DNA from: Methylosinus sporium
GTDB lineage: Bacteria; Pseudomonadota; Alphaproteobacteria; Rhizobiales; Beijerinckiaceae
DNA: 64,000 bases
Direction: 5' to 3'
Assembly: GCF_003113265.1 (NCBI RefSeq)
Contig: NZ_PUIV01000006.1
Coordinates: 62,001-126,000, forward strand
The stretch's first letter is position 1. The number at the start of each line of letters is the position of its first letter. The notes beneath the pieces were generated by a model. It was given only the letters and a program-made list of their open reading frames with translations, did no database searches and was not told the origin of the DNA. The translations under genes and the position numbers were made by a program. Below are positions 22,841 to 31,750 of the stretch, piece after piece.

Positions 22841-23208
22841 AAAAGACGAGAGCGGAGCCGGTCCGCCGCGTCGCGCAGCTTCGCGCAAGCCGCGCGACGC
22901 AGACTTGTCCCACGGTTTTTCGTTTCGCGAATGCTTCAGCTTGTGGACGTCGGCTCGCCGCCTGTAGACCGGCGGAAACGAATCCACCACTGTGCGACAA
23001 ATCAACGAACGCACATGAGGTTCGCGTCCACACATCGTCGAGTCGGCGGCATTTCAATTGTTTCGAGTAGAGTGAACGAGCAGGACGATTCGTTTCGTCG
23101 GGCGGTTTCCACAAGGGGAGCGCGAAGGCTCGCAGTCAGCGTCTGCGTCTCTGAAGAGAGAAGCGTCCGTCGCCCTTGTCTGGCCGACCCTCACATTAGG
23201 TTTCGCTC
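22841..23208. other. Intergenic region, no gene seen
   Basis: 368 bases between the L,D-transpeptidase and YbjN genes. Includes an AT-leaning stretch and an 8-bp inverted repeat (TGTGGACG / CGTCCACA about 80 bases apart). A minus-strand frame of 102 codons overlaps it but has no family features. Probably promoter and leader of ybjN. Confidence 0.4.
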
Positions 23209-23712
23209 ATGCTGATCGCACCTGACAAAGACTTCGACCGTCCCCGACATCCCGTCGATATCGTCGAGCAGCTGGCCTCCACCAATGACTGGAGCTTCGA
23301 TCGCGACGATGAAGACGAGATTTCGATCTCTGTCGCCGGCGGTTGGACCGACTATCATGTGGCCTTCACCTGGCTGGCGGAGCTCGAGACTCTCCATGTG
23401 AGCTGCGCCTTCGATCTGCGCGTGCCGGAACGCCGCCGCACCGAGGCGCAGGCGCTGATCCGCACGATCAACGAACAGCTCTGGGTCGGCCATTTCGATT
23501 TGTGGCCGAGCGAGGGGGTCGTCATGCACCGCCAGGGCCTGCTGCTGACCGGCGGCGCCCAGCCCTCCGGTCCGCAATGCGCCGCTCTGCTGGACCATGC
23601 GCTGGAGACCTGCGAGCGCTATTATCAGGCGTTCCAATTCGTGCTCTGGGCCGGCAAGGGCGCTAAGGAAGCGCTCGAGACCGCGACCTTCGAGACCAAG
23701 GGAGAAGCATGA
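23209..23712 (+). CDS. YbjN-domain protein
   Basis: 167 residues from the ATG at 23209. NDWSFDRDDEDEISISVAG, YHVAFTWLAELETLHVSCAFD and ALIRTINEQLWVGHFDLWPSEG match the YbjN domain widespread in alphaproteobacteria, related in fold to type III chaperones and implicated in stress regulation. Overlaps proC by four bases (ATGA), an arrangement suggesting co-transcription. Confidence 0.8.
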   Translation: MLIAPDKDFDRPRHPVDIVEQLASTNDWSFDRDDEDEISISVAGGWTDYHVAFTWLAELETLHVSCAFDLRVPERRRTEAQALIRTINEQLWVGHFDLWPSEGVVMHRQGLLLTGGAQPSGPQCAALLDHALETCERYYQAFQFVLWAGKGAKEALETATFETKGEA

Positions 23713-24542
23713 TCCAAATGGCCGACGCGGCCGAGCTGCCCCGCTCCATCACTCTGGTCGGGGCCGGAAAAATGGGTTTCGCCCTGCTGCAGGGCTGGGC
23801 GGCTCGCGGGCTTTCTGGCGCGGGTGTGACCATTGTCGAGCCGCAGCCTTCGCCGGCGCTCGTCTCGCTCGCGCAGGAGCGCGGTTTTCGCCTCAATCCG
23901 GAAAATCGCGAGGCTCCGCGCGCGCTTCTGCTCGCCGTGAAGCCGCAGGCGCTGGATCAAGTCGCGCCGACGATCGCGGGAGAAGCCGGCTCCGATACGC
24001 TCATCGTCTCCATTCTCGCCGGCAAGCGCGTTGCCGATCTCTCCGCGCGACTGCCGCAGGCGCGGCTTTTCGTGCGCGCAATGCCCAACACGCCGGCCGC
24101 CATCGGCCGCGGAATCACCGGCGCCTTCGCCGCGCCCGCCGTCGATGCGGAGAATCACGCGCTGGCCGAGACTCTGCTCGCCGCCGTGGGCGAGGTGGTC
24201 TGGGTCGAGACCGAGCCGCTGGTCGACGCCGTGACTTCCGTGTCCGGCTCCGGCCCGGCCTATGTCTTCTATTTCGTCGAATGCCTGACCAGAGCGGGCG
24301 TCGAGGCCGGCCTGCCGGAGGAGACGGCGGCGCGGCTGGCCCGCGCAACCGTTTCCGGCGCCGGCGAATTATTACGTCAGAGCGCCGATACGACGCCGGC
24401 GACGCTTCGTCAGAACGTCACCTCGCCTGGTGGAACGACCGCGGCGGCGCTCGAGGTTCTGATGGCGGACGACGGGCTCGCGCCGCTGCTGGAGCGCGCG
24501 GTCGCCGCGGCGAAGCGCCGGGCGGGGGAATTGTCCGGCTGA
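23709..24542 (+). CDS. proC: Pyrroline-5-carboxylate reductase
   Basis: 277 residues from the ATG at 23709. VGAGKMGFALLQGW is the NAD(P)-binding motif, VRAMPNTPAAIGRG the substrate-side helix, SVSGSGPAYVFYFVE and the signature VTSPGGTTAAALEVL complete the ProC pattern. It catalyses the last step of proline synthesis, NADPH-dependent reduction of pyrroline-5-carboxylate. Coupled to ybjN by overlap. Confidence 0.95.
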   Translation: MIQMADAAELPRSITLVGAGKMGFALLQGWAARGLSGAGVTIVEPQPSPALVSLAQERGFRLNPENREAPRALLLAVKPQALDQVAPTIAGEAGSDTLIVSILAGKRVADLSARLPQARLFVRAMPNTPAAIGRGITGAFAAPAVDAENHALAETLLAAVGEVVWVETEPLVDAVTSVSGSGPAYVFYFVECLTRAGVEAGLPEETAARLARATVSGAGELLRQSADTTPATLRQNVTSPGGTTAAALEVLMADDGLAPLLERAVAAAKRRAGELSG

Positions 24543-24576
24543 GTGGCGCAAAGCGCTTCCGATTCGGCAAAAACGC

Positions 24577-24604
24577 CCTAAATTAACTTGCCTAAATTGA
24601 CTTC
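24577..24604. repeat. Tandem 14-bp repeat upstream of TetR gene
   Basis: CCTAAATTAACTTG (24577-24590) and CCTAAATTGACTTC (24591-24604) differ at two positions and sit 40 bases before the TetR start. They are AT-rich in a GC-rich context. Regulators of this family often control their own promoter, so this may be the operator or part of the promoter. Confidence 0.5.
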
Positions 24605-24643
24605 TTGGAAGCGGCTGGCTTCGAGCGACGTGAGGAGGCGGCG

Positions 24644-25483
24644 ATGGCGACGAGCGGCAAGACCAACGAAACAGGCAATGGAAGCGGCTCGGTCCGCGAC
24701 CGCATCGTCGAATCCTTGATGCGGCTGGCGGCGCGCCGCGCCTTCGAGGATATAGCGATTTCCGACATCGCCCAGGACGCGGATGTCTCGCTCGCGGATT
24801 TCCGCGACTGCTTTCCGTCCAAGGGCGCGGTGCTGGCGGCTTTCTCGCGCAAGATCGACCGGCAAGTGCTGGAGGATTTTTCCGGCCGCTACGCCTCGGA
24901 GCCCGCCAAGGAGCGGCTCTATGAGGTGCTGCTGCGCCGTCTCGAGGCGCTCGAGCCCTATCGCAATGCGCTGGAATCGATCTCGCAATGGGCTTCGACC
25001 GATCCGCTGGCGGCGGCCGCGCTCAATCGCGAGACGGTCAATTCCATGCGCTTCATGCTGGAGGCCGCCGACATAGACAGCGAAGGCGCGCTCGGCGCGT
25101 TGAAGCTGCAGGGACTCGCCATCGCCTGGTGGCGCGTGCTCGGAACCTGGTTCGACGATCGCGACGTCGATCTGTGCCGCACCAAGGCCGCGCTCGACCG
25201 TGAGCTCTCACGCAGCGAGGCGGTGATCGAGCGGATCGAGGATGTGAGCCGCCTGACCTCGCCGCTGCGCGGTCTGGCGCGGGCGGTGTTCCGCGGAATG
25301 ACCGGCCGCCGTCGCCACCGCCATCATGCGCGCGACCGCGACGATGAGTTCGAGGAAGACTATGAGGAGGCGCGTCGGCGTCATCACCACGCCGAAGAGC
25401 ATTCTCACGGAGAAGGCCACCTCCATGGCGAGGGGCGCCATGAGGAGGGCCATCGCCGGCATCAGGACGACGCCACCGCCTGA
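24644..25483 (+). CDS. TetR-family regulator with His-rich tail
   Basis: 279 residues from the ATG at 24644 (MATSGKTNETGNGSG); a start at 24605 is possible but overlaps the putative operator. The helix-turn-helix is ARRAFEDIAISDIAQDADVS followed by LADFRDCFPSKGAVLAAFSR. A helical ligand domain follows, including WWRVLGTWFDDRD. The last 55 residues are extraordinary: RRRHRHHARDRDDEFEEDYE, then RRHHHAEEHSHGEGHLHGEG, ending in more His. This resembles metal-chelating tails. A role in sensing or buffering a transition metal is inference. Confidence 0.8.
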   Translation: MATSGKTNETGNGSGSVRDRIVESLMRLAARRAFEDIAISDIAQDADVSLADFRDCFPSKGAVLAAFSRKIDRQVLEDFSGRYASEPAKERLYEVLLRRLEALEPYRNALESISQWASTDPLAAAALNRETVNSMRFMLEAADIDSEGALGALKLQGLAIAWWRVLGTWFDDRDVDLCRTKAALDRELSRSEAVIERIEDVSRLTSPLRGLARAVFRGMTGRRRHRHHARDRDDEFEEDYEEARRRHHHAEEHSHGEGHLHGEGRHEEGHRRHQDDATA

Positions 25484-25505
25484 TGGCGGCGTCGTCCCGC
25501 TTTCA

Positions 25506-27998
25506 TCAAAAGCCGATGCGCACTGCCGTCGTCACCGAATGGGCGACCGCCCCATTGCGAGTCGCGACATCGGCGTCATAGCCGATGCGCCAGCCGATGT
25601 TCGGCGCGAGATCGCCCTGCGCGCCGACGCCGACCGTGACGGAGTTGCGATCATAGGTCGGAATGAGGATCGTCTGCGTCGCCATTTGGCTGAGCACGCC
25701 GGCGAGGCTGACGTTCACGCGTCTGGGATCGCGGTCGAGCATCTCATTATAGGCGACCCGCACCCAAGGATTGACGCCCAGGAAAGAGGCCGAGAGCTCG
25801 CCGCCGAAGCGCAGCGTCGTCGCATAGGTCGAGTGCTCTGGATAAACGACATTGCCGCCGGCGGCGCCGCTCTCCGTATAGCCGCGAATGGTCGCATGGG
25901 TCTGCGTCACGCCGAAGAAGGGCGTGAATTGGAAGGCGTCTAGCTTGAGCTTGGCGCCGATCTCGCCGCCGAACGCGTAAGAATCGACGCTGGTGCGGCC
26001 GACGCCGGTGAGCCCATAGGCGCCGAGGCGGCGAATGTCCGAGAAGCCGACGTCCGGCGAGAAGGTCGCCGTTCCGTGCAGATAGAAGAGATCGCCGAAA
26101 TAGCCGGCGTAGAGGCTCGGCGAGACGGTCGGCGAAATGTCGAAATAGCCCAGCGCGCCGCCGCCATATTGGCCTGCGCGCACCGTCGCCGCGACGCCCA
26201 CGCGAATCTCCTTCCAGCCATAATCGACGCCGAAGGAGCCGCCATAGAGCGTGCGGTCGCCGTCGAGCCCGGGCCGCGACGAAGTGGGGCCGAAATCGAC
26301 ATTGCCGCCGAGCCAGGTCGAGAGGCCCTGCGCCGCGAAGACGCCACTCTGCGCGCGTCGAATCGATTGCAGCTGCGCGATGACCGGCGCGGCGGCGCTG
26401 GAGGCGAGGCCGAGAGCGCCGGCGTCGATGCGTCCGAGCACCTGGGGCGTCGTATCGCGCATGGATTTGAGGAACAGCGGATCGACGGCGGTCGGCAAAG
26501 TGAGCTGATAGACGAGGACCATATTGTCGTTGTTCTGGCCGGAGTTGTAGCTCTGGCCCTGCATCACGCCATTGGTCGTGGTGAAATCATTGTCGTTGGA
26601 GACGAAGAGATAAAAGTCGTTCGGCCGGCCCTCGACGAGCGTCGGGACGAGCGCCATGCCCTCCCATTTCTCCGACAGGGTGAGCTGCGATTGCGCCGAC
26701 TGGCCGGGCGCGCCATTGTTCAGATTGAGGCCGAAGCGGGCGAGCTGCGTCGGGTTGAGCATGTTCACGAGCTCGACAGACTGCGCCGGCGTGATCGCCG
26801 GATTCAGCACGCCATTGGGCGCGACCTGGCCGCCCGCCGTCGTATCGGCGGCCGTGCCGGCGACATTGGTCGCCTGTCCGATGTCGACGAGATAGATGGA
26901 TTTGACCATGATCGGATTGCCGCCCGCCGAACCCTGGCCGGTTCCGTCGCGCGCCAGCACGAGGAACTGCTTGTCGTTGAGCGCCACCATCTCGCTCTGC
27001 GCCGCGGTGCGATTGGCGCTGCCGCCATCGCCGTTCTGCCTGTAGGTCGGCAGCTGCAGCACATAGGTCTCGATCGGCGCCGCCGGCGTCGGATTGAGCG
27101 AAATATCATAGACCAGGATGCGCGTATTGTTGCGCGTTTGCTGTCCAGAGGCCTGGTCCTGCATCGTCGCGCTCTGCAGGATCGCGAAAAGCCGGTTGCC
27201 GTCCGGGCTCACCGAGACCGCCTCGAGGCCTTGATTGTTGCGGCGTCCCGTCGTCGGCGCGACGGTCGAGTTGAAGTCGATCGCGCCATTGGTTCGCGGC
27301 AGCAGCGAAGAGGGAACGCCGACCGAGCCGACGAGATTGCCATTGGCGTCGAAATAGAAGATCGACGGGCCATATTCGTCGCTGACGTAGAAGCTGCGGT
27401 CGGTCTTGAAGGCGAGGCCCTCCGCGTCGAGCGATATCTTGCCGGCGCCTATGCCGGCGGCAGGGCTCGGCGCGAGGCGGCCGAAGAGATTGACGGCGCC
27501 CGACCCAGAATCGGCGCCGGTGAATGTCTTGCCCTGATTGTCGCGCAGCAGAACGCCGCCGTCGGGCGTCATCTGCACCTGATTCTGCGAGCTGGTGGAG
27601 GCGGGGAGATTCGCGCCCGAATAGGGCGAGAAGGCGATGTTGAAGCGCAGCAGCCGTCCCGCATAATCGGAGAAGACGCCATTGGCGGGATCGTTGAGGC
27701 CGCGGTCGGGCAGGGCGAGCATGGTCGCGACGAAAGTCGAGCCGCTGCGCCGCCAGGAATAAGGATCGATGGCGAGGCTCGAGAAGGAGCCGAGCGTGTC
27801 GCCGAGGAAATCGACCGTCCCAGCCGGAAGACGTCCGGTTCCGACGAGACCTTGATTGGTGAAGGTCACGCCTCCCATGCTGATAGAGGCGGCCCCGTCA
27901 TTGGCGACGACATTGGGCGTGCGATAGGTCTGCGCCATTGCGGCGCCATGCAGCGCGAGCGTCGAGATGGACGCGAGCAACCAGTTACGAAAAGGCAT
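25506..27998 (-). CDS. Phytase-type esterase with autotransporter barrel
   Basis: 830 residues. Signal peptide to about residue 22 (STLALHGAAMAQ). Residues about 60-510 match the esterase-like activity of phytase family: a beta-propeller with LALPDRGLNDPANG, DAEGLAFKTDRSFYVSDEYG, LEAVSVSPDGNRLFAIL and LLREAEM-like end features (SEKWEGMALV). A helical linker, then a C-terminal autotransporter beta-domain (about 560-830) with alternating aromatic/polar strands and a terminal Phe. It should export the enzyme domain to the cell surface. The role may be phosphate release from organic phosphates, but that is family-level inference. Confidence 0.8.
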   Translation of the reverse strand: MPFRNWLLASISTLALHGAAMAQTYRTPNVVANDGAASISMGGVTFTNQGLVGTGRLPAGTVDFLGDTLGSFSSLAIDPYSWRRSGSTFVATMLALPDRGLNDPANGVFSDYAGRLLRFNIAFSPYSGANLPASTSSQNQVQMTPDGGVLLRDNQGKTFTGADSGSGAVNLFGRLAPSPAAGIGAGKISLDAEGLAFKTDRSFYVSDEYGPSIFYFDANGNLVGSVGVPSSLLPRTNGAIDFNSTVAPTTGRRNNQGLEAVSVSPDGNRLFAILQSATMQDQASGQQTRNNTRILVYDISLNPTPAAPIETYVLQLPTYRQNGDGGSANRTAAQSEMVALNDKQFLVLARDGTGQGSAGGNPIMVKSIYLVDIGQATNVAGTAADTTAGGQVAPNGVLNPAITPAQSVELVNMLNPTQLARFGLNLNNGAPGQSAQSQLTLSEKWEGMALVPTLVEGRPNDFYLFVSNDNDFTTTNGVMQGQSYNSGQNNDNMVLVYQLTLPTAVDPLFLKSMRDTTPQVLGRIDAGALGLASSAAAPVIAQLQSIRRAQSGVFAAQGLSTWLGGNVDFGPTSSRPGLDGDRTLYGGSFGVDYGWKEIRVGVAATVRAGQYGGGALGYFDISPTVSPSLYAGYFGDLFYLHGTATFSPDVGFSDIRRLGAYGLTGVGRTSVDSYAFGGEIGAKLKLDAFQFTPFFGVTQTHATIRGYTESGAAGGNVVYPEHSTYATTLRFGGELSASFLGVNPWVRVAYNEMLDRDPRRVNVSLAGVLSQMATQTILIPTYDRNSVTVGVGAQGDLAPNIGWRIGYDADVATRNGAVAHSVTTAVRIGF

Positions 27999-28133
27999 TT
28001 TATCCCCCGGCTTTAGCTTGGCCGGAGGTCGGTCTATGGCCGCCCGTTAACGATTCCGTGACAGTCTGGCCACGGTCGCTAACAGGACGGAAACATTCTC
28101 AGGCTGTGGCCCTTCCGCCACAATTCGCGAGCG

Positions 28134-28448
28134 TCACAAGGAGACGTAGACGAATTTGAGGCCCTTGAGCGTCGGGTAGTTCTCGCGCAGCGCCTTGGCG
28201 ATCTTGCCGACGAGGTCCTTGTCGCCGGCCGCCGAGGGGCCGACGAAATCCGTTCCCTGCATCCATGTCTCGAGGAAGCAGTGGAGCGTGTTGTCGTAGG
28301 CGTCGTCGGTGGGATGCGCCGTCTTGTCGGCGAGCGAGGCGATTCCGTCGGCGCTGACCTCGAGGCGCCAGTCGCGGTCGTCGACGACCGAGCCGATCAG
28401 CTTCGCAATGTCGGCGTCGGTCCAATCGCCCTTCAAATCAACGGCCAT
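28134..28448 (-). CDS. Hypothetical protein
   Basis: 104 residues from the ATG at 28448, with GGAGCG just upstream. Begins MAVDLKGDWTDADIAKLIGS, contains HCFLETWMQGTDFVG and ends LKGLKFVYVSL. Soluble, mixed alpha/beta, no motif recognised. It is followed upstream (minus strand) by the 63-residue gene with a 112-base gap, so both may be one unit. Confidence 0.55.
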   Translation of the reverse strand: MAVDLKGDWTDADIAKLIGSVVDDRDWRLEVSADGIASLADKTAHPTDDAYDNTLHCFLETWMQGTDFVGPSAAGDKDLVGKIAKALRENYPTLKGLKFVYVSL

Positions 28449-28560
28449 TTTTTTCGCTCCTTGCTGCGCGCGGCTTCGGCGGCGCGGGACAAAATGGACG
28501 AAGGGCCGGGATCGCCTGTCGGATAGCCGACAGGCGCACATCGCGGCCCTTCCCGCAGGC

Positions 28561-28752
28561 TCACTTCTTGGTGAGCTTCGCCACCGCCATGTCGATCGCG
28601 GTCGTCGCTTCGCCGACGGTGAGCCACGCCTCGGCGCGGTCCTCGTTCTTGAAGGATTTGCCGAGATTATACGGCTCCTCGCCCGGAACGTGCAGGAAGC
28701 AGGCCCATTTTCCGTCGGCCTGCTCCTCGACCGTCACTTTGTAGTCCGCCAC
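28561..28752 (-). CDS. Small conserved-looking hypothetical protein
   Basis: 63 residues from a GTG at 28752, with a perfect AGGAGG six bases upstream; this ribosome binding site decides the start, since a much longer open frame reads through upstream. VADYKVTVEEQADGKWACFL begins a short beta-rich protein, ending in a helix (TTAIDMAVAKLTKK). Function unknown. Confidence 0.6.
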   Translation of the reverse strand: MADYKVTVEEQADGKWACFLHVPGEEPYNLGKSFKNEDRAEAWLTVGEATTAIDMAVAKLTKK

Positions 28753-28919
28753 GCGGTCCTCCTGTTGCTTTGCTGCGTCTGTTCTCACGGTGCGCCGGTC
28801 CGTCCCCGGCGCGACTGTGGCGAAGCAGATTGGGCGCCATATGGCGAGACATGCGGCGGCACGCTTATTGAACCTCGCCTCGCGGCCGGCGGAGCGCCGG
28901 GGCAAGGAGGACGAACCCC

Positions 28920-29609
28920 ATGACCGACATTGTTGAAGGGCCGGCGCTGGCCGCTCTCTCCTGCGGCAAGCCCGCCTTTCTCGTCGTGATGCTGCATGGC
29001 GAGGGCGCCGACGGCCAGACCATGGTCGATCATGCGCTGAACTGGGCTCCCACCATGCCCAAGGCCGAATTTCTCGCCGCCGAAGCGCCCGTGGGCGTCG
29101 ATGGCGTGAAGCGCTGGTTCGACGGCGGTGATCCAGAGGGGCTCGCCAAAGGGCTGGCGGCGCTCGAGCGCTTTCTCGAGGCGGCGCTGGCGAAGCGCCG
29201 CCTTCCGGCCTCGCATCTGGCGCTGGTCGGCTTCTCGCAGGGGGCGACGCTCGCGCTGCTCGCCGGCGTCGCGCGGCCGGGGCCGGCGGCGGCGGTGGTG
29301 GCGTTTTCCGGCGGTCCCTATGGCGCTCCGCCCGTCGGCGCCGATGGCGCGCCGCCCATTCTGCTGATCCATGGCGACGCCGACGTGGTTTCGCCGCTCG
29401 CCGCCGCACGCGAGACAAAGGCTGAGCTGACGGGGCAGGGCGCCAAGGTCTGGTCGATGACGCGCAAGGGGCTCGATCATGCGATGGACGACGATGGCGT
29501 TATCGCCGCCGGCGATTTCCTCACCGAGCATGTCGTGCACAAGAAGGGCGCGGCGCAAGACGATCACGACCACGATCACGATCACGACGACCGCGATCAC
29601 GCGCATTGA
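28920..29609 (+). CDS. Carboxylesterase/phospholipase with His-Asp tail
   Basis: 229 residues from the ATG at 28920, GGAGG upstream. Alpha/beta hydrolase of the YpfH/acyl-protein thioesterase group: VVMLHGEGADGQTM, nucleophile GFSQGATLALL, Asp in ILLIHGDADVV and His in GLDHAM. The C-terminus ends in a run of alternating Asp and His (DDHDHDHDHDDRDHAH), absent from usual members, likely binding divalent metal. Soluble, no signal peptide. The natural substrate is unknown. Confidence 0.85.
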   Translation: MTDIVEGPALAALSCGKPAFLVVMLHGEGADGQTMVDHALNWAPTMPKAEFLAAEAPVGVDGVKRWFDGGDPEGLAKGLAALERFLEAALAKRRLPASHLALVGFSQGATLALLAGVARPGPAAAVVAFSGGPYGAPPVGADGAPPILLIHGDADVVSPLAAARETKAELTGQGAKVWSMTRKGLDHAMDDDGVIAAGDFLTEHVVHKKGAAQDDHDHDHDHDDRDHAH

Positions 29610-29666
29610 GGCTCGGCACGGCTCTTGCGGGACGAGGTCAGGCTCTATGCGAAAGGAGATATGGCC

Positions 29667-29876
29667 ATGGCCCTGACCGCCGAGGACATAAAAGAAGGCA
29701 AATGCTATGCGACCCGCGGACCCGAGCGATACAAGGTGATCGCCATCAATCCGCGCGGAATCGTCACCTTCCTGACCTGGGAAGGCAATCAGAAGCCGAG
29801 CCCCCTGCGCGCCAATTGCGGCATGAAGGCCTTTCTCGAAGGCGTGACGAAGGAAATCCCCTGTCCGGCGGAATAG
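29667..29876 (+). CDS. Small hypothetical protein
   Basis: 69 residues from the ATG at 29667, chosen over an ATG at 29661 because GGAG at 29654-29657 is better spaced. MALTAEDIKEGKCYATRGPE then YKVIAINPRGIVTFLTWEGN suggests a small beta-barrel. Two Cys near the ends. No family recognised. Follows the esterase by about 60 bases. Confidence 0.5.
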   Translation: MALTAEDIKEGKCYATRGPERYKVIAINPRGIVTFLTWEGNQKPSPLRANCGMKAFLEGVTKEIPCPAE

Positions 29877-29947
29877 CGGGGCGAGGCCGCGCGAAGATCG
29901 GACGTCGATGACGCATGGCGCTCCCGCAGCGGCGTCCGCCGCTGCGG

Positions 29948-30343
29948 TCACTCGACGTTCAGCTGCCAGGAAATCCCGAATTTGTCCTTCAGCCAGCCGA
30001 ACTTCCTGCTGAAGCCGTAATCGGCCGGCGGCATGAGGTATTCGCCGCCGGCGCTCAGCTGGCCAGCGATTCCGTCGAGCTCTCCTTCATCGGCGCAGGT
30101 GATGAAGAATGAGATGCTCGGCGTGAAGGAGAAGGGATGGGGAATGGGGCTGTCGAAGAAAATGAGCTCCTGGCCGCAGATCGAGACCAGGGCCCGTTTC
30201 ACGCTGCCCGCCGGCTCGGGGCCCGAGCCGTCATAACGATCCATCGTCACGATGCTGCTGTCGGGGATGGAGGCGAGATAGAAGTCGATCGCCTCCTGCG
30301 CGCTTCCCTCGAACATCAGAAACGGCGTCATATTTTTCGGCAT
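29948..30343 (-). CDS. VOC/PhnB-like protein
   Basis: 131 residues. MPKNMTPFLMFEGSAQEAID, FYLASIPDSSIVTMDRYDG, ELIFFDSP and PSISFFITCADEGELD, ending WLKDKFGISWQLNVE, match the PhnB-like vicinal-oxygen-chelate group, often annotated as 3-demethylubiquinone methyltransferase-like. Most members have no proven reaction. Downstream of and co-directional with the histidine kinase operon, though 40 bases from its end. Confidence 0.8.
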   Translation of the reverse strand: MPKNMTPFLMFEGSAQEAIDFYLASIPDSSIVTMDRYDGSGPEPAGSVKRALVSICGQELIFFDSPIPHPFSFTPSISFFITCADEGELDGIAGQLSAGGEYLMPPADYGFSRKFGWLKDKFGISWQLNVE

Positions 30344-30382
30344 GAGAAAGCTCCCCCTCCTTGTCGGCGCATCCGCCGGCGA

Positions 30383-31750
30383 TCACACTGGCAAAGTGAC
30401 GGTCGCGCGCAAGCCGCCGAGCGGCGAGCCCTCGAGCGTCACCTCGCCGCCATGCGAGCGCATGATGTCGCGCGCTATGGCGAGGCCGAGCCCGGAATGG
30501 CTCTCGTCCTGATTGCGCGACTCGTCGAGCCGGTAGAAGGGCCGGAAGGCGTCGTCACGTCGCTCGACCGGAATGCCCGGGCCGTCGTCGTCTATATGGA
30601 TGGTCAGCATATGGCCGTCGTTGACGCCGGTGAGCGTTATGTTTTTCGCGTAGCGCTGGGCGTTGCCGACGAGATTGGCCAGGCAGCGTCGGAAGGCCGC
30701 GGGACGCACGGCCACCAGCCTGCGGCCGGAAAAGTCCGTCTGCGCTCCGAGGCCGCGCCGCTCCGTATCGGTTTTCAGCTCGTCGAGCATCGCCGCGACG
30801 TCGGTCTCCGCCGTCGCCTCGCCGCCGTCGCCGCGCGCGAAGGCGAGATAGGCCTCGACCATGCGCTCCATTTCGTCGACGTCCTTCTTCATCTCGGCCG
30901 TCTCCGCCGTCTCGCCGATGAGGGCGAGCGACAGCTTGAAGCGCGTGATGATGGTGCGCAGATCATGCGATACGCCATTGAGCATTGTGGTGCGCTGCTC
31001 CATGGCGCGCTCGACGCGGCGCTTCATCTCCAAAAAGGCGGCGCCCGCCTGCCGCACCTCGCGCGCGCCGCGCGGGCTGAAAGCGACCTCGCGGCCCTTG
31101 CCGAACTCCTCCGCCGCGCGGGCGAGGCGCAGGATCGGGCGAATCTGATTGCGCAGGAAGGACGTCGCGATGGCGATGATGACCATCGAGGCGATCACGG
31201 TCCAGATGAAGAAGATTTCCGAGTTGGACGCATAGGCCTGGGTGCGATGCGCGAGCAGCCGCATCACCGAATCGTCGAGCGCGACTCTTATTTCCACTAT
31301 GTTGGAGCGCCCCACCGTGTCGATCCAGAAAGGGCGCTGCAGGCGCAGCGACAATTCCCGCGACAAAGTATGGTCGAGCAGCGAGAAGAATGGCTTGGCG
31401 GCCGGCGGCGGCAGCGGCTCCTTGGGCAGGAAATGAACGTCTATGCTCAAATCCTCGCCGGCGATGCGCTGGATGATGTCGCGATGCTCGCCTTTGGGAA
31501 AGGCGTCGTAGAAATCGATCAGCCCGGCGACGTCGCGCGCCACGGCGGCGGAGAGGCGAGACGTCACCGCCTGCCAATGCCGCTCCATGAAGAAATAGGC
31601 GACCGCCGATTGCAGCAGCACGATCGGCAGAATCACGATCAGCAGCGAGCGGGCGTAGAGCCCCTTGGGCATTCGCTCGTGCAGCCAGCCGGCGAAGCGC
31701 CGCCAGAGCTGGCGCGGGGCGTCGAGCGCGGCGGGGAGGGCTAGGGTCAT
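30383..31750 (-). CDS. Sensor histidine kinase of PetR-like system
   Basis: 455 residues from the ATG at 31750, overlapping the regulator stop by four bases. A membrane span (LYARSLLIVILPIVLLQSA), a periplasmic domain of about 130 residues, a second span (FFIWTVIASMVIIAIATSF), HAMP-like region, H-box GVSHDLRTIITRFKLSLALI (His near 248), N-box ANLVGNAQRYAKN, and GLGLAIARDIMRSHGG. It resembles EnvZ-type kinases. It should phosphorylate the adjacent response regulator. The signal is unknown. Confidence 0.88.
   Translation of the reverse strand: MTLALPAALDAPRQLWRRFAGWLHERMPKGLYARSLLIVILPIVLLQSAVAYFFMERHWQAVTSRLSAAVARDVAGLIDFYDAFPKGEHRDIIQRIAGEDLSIDVHFLPKEPLPPPAAKPFFSLLDHTLSRELSLRLQRPFWIDTVGRSNIVEIRVALDDSVMRLLAHRTQAYASNSEIFFIWTVIASMVIIAIATSFLRNQIRPILRLARAAEEFGKGREVAFSPRGAREVRQAGAAFLEMKRRVERAMEQRTTMLNGVSHDLRTIITRFKLSLALIGETAETAEMKKDVDEMERMVEAYLAFARGDGGEATAETDVAAMLDELKTDTERRGLGAQTDFSGRRLVAVRPAAFRRCLANLVGNAQRYAKNITLTGVNDGHMLTIHIDDDGPGIPVERRDDAFRPFYRLDESRNQDESHSGLGLAIARDIMRSHGGEVTLEGSPLGGLRATVTLPV

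Noticed and set aside
22806-23114. 102-codon minus frame in the intergenic region
   Set aside because: Overlaps the L,D-transpeptidase end and reads as low-complexity; no start signal.
26076-28016. A 646-codon plus-strand frame opposite the autotransporter gene
   Set aside because: Low-complexity Arg/Ala/Gly-rich translation without domain features, a shadow of the real minus-strand gene in GC-rich DNA.
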